Origin: a bacterium
GTDB taxonomy: Bacteria; Patescibacteriota; Microgenomatia; UBA1406; GWC2-37-13
Assembly (NCBI GenBank): GCA_029573715.1
Contig: JAKQDR010000250.1
Coordinates: 57,344 to 121,343, forward strand
Direction: 5' to 3'
DNA length: 64,000 nt
This document shows, in pieces, positions 59,077 to 64,000 of the stretch. Within the stretch, counting starts at the first letter, position 1; the number at the start of each line of letters is the position of its first letter. The position numbers and the translations under genes were made by a program. The notes under the pieces are model-generated. The model did not search any database. It had not been told where the DNA came from and saw only the letters and a program-made list of their open reading frames with translations.

Positions 59077-59158
59077 GCCGCAGTGTTGGAACTGGCAGAC
59101 AAGCACGTCTCAGAAGCGTGTGGGTAAAACCGTGTGGGTTCAACTCCCACCTGCGGCA
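59077..59158 (+). tRNA. tRNA-Leu (anticodon CAG)
   Basis: The acceptor stem GCCGCAG/CTGCGGC is perfect. The anticodon arm CACGT-CTCAGAA-GCGTG gives CAG for CUG codons, a long variable arm follows, and the T arm has GTTCAAC. Unlike tRNA-Arg, the CCA end is not encoded (the sequence continues CAT). Confidence 0.9.
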
Positions 59159-59202
59159 CATGGTCAGCTCTGGGCAAAGATAGAGTAAGCAATTGGCAAC
59201 AT

Positions 59203-59259
59203 AGACAGTATAATGACCACACAGGAGGTATCGCATAGTTGGCCCAGTGCGAGGGTTTG
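59203..59259 (+). repeat. 57-bp direct repeat, copy 1 (promoter plus 5' half of tRNA-Ser)
   Basis: These 57 bp are identical to 59390-59446, 187 bp downstream. The copy includes TATAAT (59209-59214) and 36 nt of tRNA-Ser, ending within the anticodon loop. Confidence 0.9.
59224..59259 (+). pseudogene. Truncated tRNA-Ser, 5' half only
   Basis: It starts GGAGGTATCGCATAG like the intact gene at 59411 and diverges inside the anticodon loop. No matching TACCTCC 3' acceptor strand occurs before the intact gene, so it cannot fold into a full tRNA. Its promoter is intact, so a 5' half RNA could still be made. Confidence 0.75.
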
Positions 59260-59389
59260 TTCAATGAGACTCTCCGAGTGCGAGCGAAGCGAAGCAAGAG
59301 GAGTTAGTCGAATTAATCCCGCGAAGGCTTGCCGAAGCGGGGCTAAACCATAAATATAGACACAATAGTTATGAGGTTATACCAAACAC
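59260..59389. other. 130-bp spacer between the tRNA-Ser half and the intact gene
   Basis: The spacer holds CCCGC...GCGGG inverted arms (about 59317-59341) and purine-rich GCGAGCGAAGCGAAGC stretches, in the style of small palindromic interspersed elements. There is no gene. Confidence 0.45.
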
Positions 59390-59446
59390 AGACAGTATAA
59401 TGACCACACAGGAGGTATCGCATAGTTGGCCCAGTGCGAGGGTTTG
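59390..59446 (+). repeat. 57-bp direct repeat, copy 2 (promoter plus 5' half of the intact tRNA-Ser)
   Basis: This copy is identical to 59203-59259. TATAAT is at 59396-59401, 9 nt before the tRNA 5' end. Confidence 0.9.
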
Positions 59447-59497
59447 CTAAACCCTTGAGCCGAAAGGCTCACGTGGGTTCGAATCCCACTACCTCCG
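59411..59497 (+). tRNA. tRNA-Ser (anticodon GCT)
   Basis: The acceptor stem GGAGGTA/TACCTCC is perfect with discriminator G. The anticodon loop TTGCTAA gives GCT for AGC/AGU. A long variable arm GAGCCGAAAGGCTC and T arm GTGGG-TTCGAAT-CCCAC are typical of class II tRNA-Ser. CCA is not encoded. Confidence 0.93.
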
Positions 59498-59499
59498 CA

Positions 59500-59538
59500 T
59501 TCTCAAATGCACCCCCACGAGGGGGGTACATTTGAGAA
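59500..59538. terminator. Strong inverted repeat after tRNA-Ser, possible terminator
   Basis: TTCTCAAATG and CATTTGAGAA form a perfect 10-bp outer stem around an inner CCCCC-ACGA-GGGGG hairpin. No T-run follows, so it may act as a processing stem or a mobile palindromic element rather than an intrinsic terminator. Confidence 0.45.
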
Positions 59539-59577
59539 CATGGAAAGCAGGGGAGAGAACCCACTTGTTTTTTCAAA

Positions 59578-59808
59578 ATGTACTTCGTATACATTCTCCA
59601 AAGCACAAGGGATGAGACCTACTATATTGGCTATACCCAGGATATTTTTGAGAGACTTCAAACACACAATGCTGGAAAGGTGAGATATACCAAAGGACAT
59701 ATTCCATATACTTTGGTATATCGTGAACAGTGCTGTAGCTTACGAGATGCAAAAGCGAGGGAGAACTATCTTAAGTCTCTCAAAAAAACTGCTTACTTTT
59801 TGAAATAA
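59578..59808 (+). CDS. GIY-YIG nuclease superfamily protein (UPF0213-like)
   Basis: The 76-residue protein is the minimal GIY-YIG domain: YFVYILQS, then TYYIGYTQDIFERLQTHNAG with the conserved Tyr and Arg, and the later Glu region in AKARENYLKSL. Stand-alone proteins of this type are thought to act in DNA repair, but their role is not settled. It lies near the rearranged tRNA-Ser locus. Confidence 0.88.
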   Translation: MYFVYILQSTRDETYYIGYTQDIFERLQTHNAGKVRYTKGHIPYTLVYREQCCSLRDAKARENYLKSLKKTAYFLK

Positions 59809-59898
59809 CAGGTGTGTTTCCCTCGATGGCGTCCCGACTTAGAAAGCCTATACATCAAATTGTAAAGTAATATCGCACCTGTTTATATCACAGATATG

Positions 59899-59904
59899 TA
59901 TACT
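59899..59904 (+). promoter_or_regulatory. -10 element (TATACT) of the CrtI-like gene
   Basis: TATACT lies 5 nt before the ATG at 59910, predicting a leaderless mRNA. Confidence 0.5.
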
Positions 59905-59909
59905 GTGGT

Positions 59910-61412
59910 ATGCGAAAAAGTAAAACAACTCAACACAAGCCACATGTTGTAATTATTGGTGCGGGCATCGGCTCACTTGCTGCATCGGCGCTCCTTGCCA
60001 AAGATGGCTATAGAGTAACGGTTCTTGAAAAAAACGAACAAGCCGGCGGAAGATCATCGCTTCTGGTTGATCAGGGATTTCGATTTGACATGGGGCCATC
60101 GTGGTATTTGATGCCTGAAGTGTTTGAGCGATACTTCGCACATTTCGGCAAAGATCCCAAGACGCTATTAGATCTTCAGGCACCAGACCCACAGTACCGC
60201 ATTTTTTTCCATGACAAAACCCACGTGGATATCGTGCGCAATCTTGATAAAAACTGTGAACTCTTTGAATCGATAGAGGAGGGCGCAGGACACATGCTCC
60301 GCGCATATTTGGCCGACAGTGAGCGTAAATACGAAGCATCGCTCGCACATTTCCTCTATCGAAATATGGACTCTGTATTTGACCTTTTAAATGTTGACCT
60401 AATGCGCAAGGGCTTCTCTTTAGATGTGTTTGGCACCATGGATAAGCATGTGGGGCGCTACTTCGAATCGGAAAAACTGAAACAAATCATCGAATATACT
60501 CTGGTGTTTTTAGGAGGTGCTCCCAGCAATACGCCTGCGCTCTTTAGCTTGATGTCGCATTTGGATTTTAACCAGGGCGTGTTGTATCCGAAGGGAGGAT
60601 TTTACAAAGTGGTTGAGGCTTTGTATCAGAACGCAATTGAACAGGGGGTTACTTTTCATTTCAATACTCCCGTGTCAAAAATCCTCACTGATAAACGAAG
60701 AATCGTCGGAGTACAGACGAATACAGGCATCATTGAGGCTGATGTGCTTATTTCTAATGCAGACTATGTGCATACTGAGGATTTGCTTGATAATGCACGA
60801 CTGCGTACTTATGATCACGCATATTGGAGTAAGAAACTTCCTGCACCATCGGCATTCCTTATGTATTTGGGAATTCAAGGCAAACTTCCTTCTCTTCGCC
60901 ACCACACGCTCTATTTTGGGAAAAACTGGATAGAGCATTTCGAATCAATATTCGGTGTGAAACCCTATTGGCCTAAGAACCCCTCTCTCTACATTAATGC
61001 TCCTTCAGTTTCTGACCACACCGTTGCACCAGAAGGATGTGAGAACTTGATGATATTAGTCCCTGTTGCGGCGGGGCTCTCTGATGGGTCTAAATGGAAA
61101 AAGCATTATGCAGATTTTATTCTTGACTATATTGAGAAAAATATGAATATACGGCTTCATGAACGGATACTCACCCAAAAGATATTCTCAGTAGATGATT
61201 TCACCGACCGATATAACAGTTGGCGGGGGAATGCACTTGGCGGTTTGGCGCACACATTGTGGCAAAGTGCTCTGTGGCGTCCCAAGAATAAAAGCGCACA
61301 TCTGAAGAATTTGTTTTTCGTAGGAGCAAATACCAACCCGGGCATCGGCGTCCCGCCTGCCATTATTTCTGCCGAGCTCGTGCGTCAAAGAGTGAATACG
61401 CTTTTGCAATGA
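59910..61412 (+). CDS. Phytoene desaturase/CrtI family FAD oxidoreductase
   Basis: The 500-residue flavoprotein has the N-terminal FAD motif VIIGAGIGSLAASALLAKDGYRV, then EKNEQAGGRSS and DMGPSWYLMP, which are specific to the CrtI group. The C-terminal FVGANTNPGIGVPPAIISA is the second FAD-contact motif. CrtI desaturates phytoene toward lycopene; related enzymes act on C30 chains. It converges with a UbiA prenyltransferase gene. No phytoene or prenyl-diphosphate synthase lies in the window, so the substrate is uncertain. Confidence 0.88.
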   Translation: MRKSKTTQHKPHVVIIGAGIGSLAASALLAKDGYRVTVLEKNEQAGGRSSLLVDQGFRFDMGPSWYLMPEVFERYFAHFGKDPKTLLDLQAPDPQYRIFFHDKTHVDIVRNLDKNCELFESIEEGAGHMLRAYLADSERKYEASLAHFLYRNMDSVFDLLNVDLMRKGFSLDVFGTMDKHVGRYFESEKLKQIIEYTLVFLGGAPSNTPALFSLMSHLDFNQGVLYPKGGFYKVVEALYQNAIEQGVTFHFNTPVSKILTDKRRIVGVQTNTGIIEADVLISNADYVHTEDLLDNARLRTYDHAYWSKKLPAPSAFLMYLGIQGKLPSLRHHTLYFGKNWIEHFESIFGVKPYWPKNPSLYINAPSVSDHTVAPEGCENLMILVPVAAGLSDGSKWKKHYADFILDYIEKNMNIRLHERILTQKIFSVDDFTDRYNSWRGNALGGLAHTLWQSALWRPKNKSAHLKNLFFVGANTNPGIGVPPAIISAELVRQRVNTLLQ

Positions 61413-61418
61413 GTCATG

Positions 61419-62288
61419 CTATGTTAGTGCAAGCAGCACCCACGCGATAAATCCGATGCTGGCGTTAATTGTGGGAAATAACCAATATAAACGACTCACT
61501 TTCACTGAAGTATCAAAAAGTGGTATCAAAACAAGAGGAACATAAATCAATGTCAGCACAGCGAGTGGTATGGTTGACGTGTATAGCATGATAAGCGTAC
61601 TAATTGACCAATGAAAAGCACAAAAGAGGAGCGTTTTTTGCTCGCCCAACAACACAGCAGTTGTTTTAATGCCCGCGCGTGCATCGGAGTGGATGTCTGG
61701 TATGGCAGAAAATGCATGCATGGCAGTGGTCCATGCAGTAGCGGCAATCATGACAGGGATACTAAACCACCCCCCAGTGAGCAAGTGATAAATCAGTAAT
61801 CCTGGAAGCCAATAGAAAAAGTTTGAGTATGCATCAATAAAGGGGCGCGCCTTAAATCGCACGGGAGGAGCACTATATGCAACTGCGGCCATTACCCACG
61901 ATACAAATATGGCAAAAAGTGACCATGATGTCGTCAGTAAAAATATCCCCATCATAAGGGCAAGGCTAATCACGGACAAAAAGAACAGCCTCACAACCTT
62001 TCGCTGAGCATGGGTGAGCAACACCTCCTTATCTCCTTTTTTTGGATTGGTGCGGTCGGTTTCTTCGTCAGTCAGATCATTAATCCCATACACGAGAAAG
62101 TTACCGGGAAGCGTAAAAAAGGCTAATATCACAGTAAGAGAAATAAAGTTATTCTTGAGAATTTCCCATAGGGTGCGTTCAGGAGATATGGACGCCGCAA
62201 GGCCTAGCAGCGCGGGCCCAAGTGTATACATCCAAAATCGGGGACGTGACGTTACGAGTAGTAATCGAACATGAGAGAAAAATTGCAT
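61419..62288 (-). CDS. UbiA family prenyltransferase (possible lycopene elongase type)
   Basis: The 289-residue membrane enzyme has about eight hydrophobic helices. The two Asp-rich motifs of the superfamily are present: NDLTDEETDRTNP (about 79-91) and DIHSDARAGIKTTA in the second half. Position 6 nt from the CrtI stop, facing it, and the short sequence before motif 1 suggest the carotenoid-elongase or similar subgroup, giving C50-type carotenoids. Other UbiA substrates such as quinones or digeranylgeranyl lipids remain possible. Confidence 0.8.
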   Translation of the reverse strand: MQFFSHVRLLLVTSRPRFWMYTLGPALLGLAASISPERTLWEILKNNFISLTVILAFFTLPGNFLVYGINDLTDEETDRTNPKKGDKEVLLTHAQRKVVRLFFLSVISLALMMGIFLLTTSWSLFAIFVSWVMAAVAYSAPPVRFKARPFIDAYSNFFYWLPGLLIYHLLTGGWFSIPVMIAATAWTTAMHAFSAIPDIHSDARAGIKTTAVLLGEQKTLLFCAFHWSISTLIMLYTSTIPLAVLTLIYVPLVLIPLFDTSVKVSRLYWLFPTINASIGFIAWVLLALT

Positions 62289-62381
62289 AAATTACATAAC
62301 AAGCATAACACACCTCTTGACTATCAATGATAATTGCGATAGAGTGAGATGCGCCTATTTATTCTTTAATTTGTTAGCAAT

Positions 62382-63047
62382 ATGAAGTTTCCTCCTAAAC
62401 AAACCATTCTTGTCGTTTTCGCTGTGTTGTATATGGCAATCTCGACATTTGCTGCGGTTCGGTTTTATGATTTGTACCGGACCTATGAGTCGCGTGTGCC
62501 GGTAACTGATAAAGAAGCAGAGAAAGAGGCGGCAATCCTTGTCACCCAGCTGAAAAAAATTATGGAGGTACCCGATGAAAAGCCCGTTATTGCCACCGTT
62601 AAGGACAGAAACTCACTTGCACAAGAACAGGCATTCTTTGCTCAAGCGGAAAATGGAGATAAACTCATTGTGTTTGAGCAAGCTCGAAAAGCGATATTAT
62701 TTCGTCCATCTGTTGGCAGGATCGTTGAGTCGGGGCCCCTTGTGGTAAGCCCAGGCCCGCAACAAACTACTCCTGTGCGTGTCGCAGTTTATAATGGCAC
62801 CACACAAGCGGGTTTGGCAACGGAAGTTGAGCAAAATCTAAAGCAAGCAGCTGGTGCTGCAGTCACCACCACCATCGGTGATGCAACGGTAAAAACATAT
62901 ACCGAAACTTTGGTTGTTGATTTAACGGGAGAGATGGAGGCGACTGCTGATGAGATCGCCAAATTTTTGAATGCACAAGTAGGTCAGCTTCCGGAAGGTG
63001 AATCAACGCCAGACGCAGACATCCTTGTCTTAGTGGGAAGTGAATGA
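62382..63047 (+). CDS. LytR_C domain membrane-anchored protein
   Basis: The 221-residue protein has an N-terminal transmembrane helix (TILVVFAVLYMAISTFAAV), a coiled-coil-like linker, and a middle domain of about 55 residues (ATVKDRNSLAQEQAFF...DKLIVFEQ) shared with the next gene. The C-terminal LytR_C/VanZ-associated-type domain has VRVAVYNGTTQAGLA and ADILVLVG. LytR_C proteins are found at the wall with LytR-CpsA-Psr enzymes. Confidence 0.8.
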   Translation: MKFPPKQTILVVFAVLYMAISTFAAVRFYDLYRTYESRVPVTDKEAEKEAAILVTQLKKIMEVPDEKPVIATVKDRNSLAQEQAFFAQAENGDKLIVFEQARKAILFRPSVGRIVESGPLVVSPGPQQTTPVRVAVYNGTTQAGLATEVEQNLKQAAGAAVTTTIGDATVKTYTETLVVDLTGEMEATADEIAKFLNAQVGQLPEGESTPDADILVLVGSE

Positions 63048-63430
63048 AACAAATCGGGTTGATCCAATTTTTCTCCTGCCTTATGAATTGGCGTAGTGTA
63101 CGAGCAATATTTTTCTTCTTATTTCTTGCACTATTTCTTGCATTTGGGTTGACGATGGGATATCGCGCAATGTTGTATCGGTACAACCATGATAACTCAG
63201 ACACAAGTAAAGCCCAACGAGCCTTATCAGATTTATCAAAAGTGATGGTGTTGCCTTCAACGCAGCCCACCGTGGCAGTCATAACTAATGAGAAGATCTT
63301 GCAAGAATCCTTTGAAGTTTTCAAAGATGCTCAAGATGGTGATGTGGTGTTCGTTTATCCGGGAAAACTCATTGTGTTTGATCCAGTCAATCAAAAAATT
63401 AGAAGACTTGCAACACCTGACACAAATTAA
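63044..63430 (+). CDS. Short paralogue sharing the middle domain of the LytR_C protein
   Basis: The 128-residue protein has one transmembrane helix (IFFFLFLALFLAFGLTMGY) and a domain aligned with the middle part of its neighbour: VMVLPSTQPTVAVITNEKIL...DGDVVFVYPGKLIVFDP against IMEVPDEKPVIATVKDRNSL. It lacks the LytR_C domain. The ATGA overlap indicates coupled translation. Together they may form a pair of envelope proteins of unknown role. Confidence 0.75.
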   Translation: MKQIGLIQFFSCLMNWRSVRAIFFFLFLALFLAFGLTMGYRAMLYRYNHDNSDTSKAQRALSDLSKVMVLPSTQPTVAVITNEKILQESFEVFKDAQDGDVVFVYPGKLIVFDPVNQKIRRLATPDTN

Positions 63431-63494
63431 TCTTTGCGAAGACTTGGATTAGTCTCTGTAAATACTAATACTATTATTTACCTATATTTACCTA

Positions 63495-63524
63495 TTGACA
63501 TTGTGTTGAAATACGTGATAGGAT
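63495..63524 (+). promoter_or_regulatory. Two-part promoter of the last secreted protein gene
   Basis: TTGACA (63495-63500), an 18-nt spacer and TAGGAT (63519-63524) precede the ATG at 63539 by 14 nt, giving a very short leader. Confidence 0.5.
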
Positions 63525-63538
63525 GAATTGTCTTCATT

Positions 63539-64000
63539 ATGTTTTACAAAAAATACCCCCACAAGAACCCGCTCTATACCTTCGTGAATAGAAGGATGAT
63601 TACATCTCTCAGGCGCCCACTTTTGTGGATCATGATTCTTACGTTGACCGCCACAAGCTTTCCGCTTATTCCCGTTGAAGGTGCGAATTTTACCAGAGTG
63701 TCAATGCGTCATTCACGCATGGCACAGTCTGTTGCCACAAGCGGAACAGACCCAATTCTTGTGATTATGCGCCCGGCAACTACTGCAACAGAAGTTTCTG
63801 TGGGTATTTCATTTGGCACGGGATATACAGTCAACGCAACTCCTGCCAATATCACTGTAAGCACCGCAAGCTTACCCGCCACATATCAAGGTTCTGCGGT
63901 CACCGCACACCCCGGTATTGGCTCTGCAGCATCTGCAGTTTCAGGACAAAATGTGACATTTGCATCAACCGATTTGACGGTCGGCACCACATACGGGTTT
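63539..64000 (+). CDS. N-terminal part of a secreted surface protein, cut by the window edge
   Basis: The frame stays open for 154 codons to the edge. A long basic N-terminus (FYKKYPHKN, NRRMITSLRRP) precedes a hydrophobic signal helix (LLWIMILTLTATSFPLIPVEGA). Then comes a Thr/Ser/Ala-rich beta-type region with repeated short strands (SVGISFGTGYTVNA, TFASTDLTVGTTYG). It resembles the start of the giant proteins upstream in style, and may be a third large surface protein. Confidence 0.8.
   Translation, partial: MFYKKYPHKNPLYTFVNRRMITSLRRPLLWIMILTLTATSFPLIPVEGANFTRVSMRHSRMAQSVATSGTDPILVIMRPATTATEVSVGISFGTGYTVNATPANITVSTASLPATYQGSAVTAHPGIGSAASAVSGQNVTFASTDLTVGTTYGF

Noticed and set aside
59260..59389. 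A second complete tRNA or a split tRNA in the spacer
   Set aside because: No 3' acceptor strand complementary to GGAGGTA and no T arm occur in the spacer.
1..64000. Alternative genetic code with TGA as glycine
   Set aside because: Many intact genes end in TGA at their expected length, for example giant protein 1 and murT, and ATGA overlaps rely on TGA as a stop.
1..64000. CRISPR arrays, transposases, prophage genes
   Set aside because: No regularly spaced direct repeats, DDE transposase or phage structural genes were seen on reading.

Overview
The window reads as a chromosome segment of a Candidate Phyla Radiation (Patescibacteria) bacterium. That placement is an inference. It rests on the compact layout, many 4-nt ATGA overlaps, standard code with TGA as a stop, almost no Shine-Dalgarno sequences, very large secreted beta-rich proteins, a MurT/GatD pair, a competence operon, stand-alone riboflavin kinase and small hypothetical membrane proteins. 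I cannot name the phylum. No sequence search or composition calculation was run.

Layout. 1-5.8 kb: a DUF4349 membrane protein, dCMP deaminase, a secreted glycoside-hydrolase-like protein, a ribulose-phosphate epimerase-like protein and an M20 dipeptidase. 5.9-28.3 kb: the most striking part, two consecutive modules each made of a giant secreted protein (about 2,730 and 2,770 residues), an ABC ATPase and a MacB/FtsX-like permease, with overlapping or nearly touching genes. The two giants share a C-terminal Fn3 domain and a short tail ending in FLN. I propose two dedicated surface-protein/transporter systems. 28.3-41.9 kb: housekeeping genes (gpmI, MurT/GatD, sortase, rpiB, TatD, riboflavin kinase, dUTPase, a tandem ThyX-like protein, queA, tgt, fmt), often in divergent pairs. 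42-49.3 kb: rho with a long leader and an RG-rich Q-loop insert, a CsoR-like regulator, glutamate dehydrogenase, an M23 peptidase, then secE-nusG-rplK-rplA. 49.3-54.7 kb: an AT-rich stretch with a HEPN-type toxin-like protein, a recombinase-SAM/membrane fusion and reduced competence genes (comEC, comEA), joined to dprA. 55.8-59.8 kb: tRNA-Arg, a second sortase, a PEGA protein, tRNA-Leu, tRNA-Ser with a duplicated 5' half, and a GIY-YIG protein. 59.9-64 kb: a CrtI-like desaturase and a UbiA prenyltransferase facing each other, two related envelope proteins, and the start of another secreted protein that runs off the window.

Expression. A -10-like hexamer lies 5 to 9 nt before the start codon of about 17 genes, most often exactly 6 nt. 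This predicts leaderless mRNAs as the usual mode for first genes, and it helps choose several start codons. Later genes in operons usually overlap or abut their upstream neighbour and also lack a Shine-Dalgarno.

Pathways. dCMP deaminase, dUTPase and the ThyX-like protein cover the route to dTMP. MurT/GatD, the M23 peptidase, two sortases and the LytR_C protein point to a Gram-positive-type wall. DprA, ComEA and ComEC imply DNA uptake.
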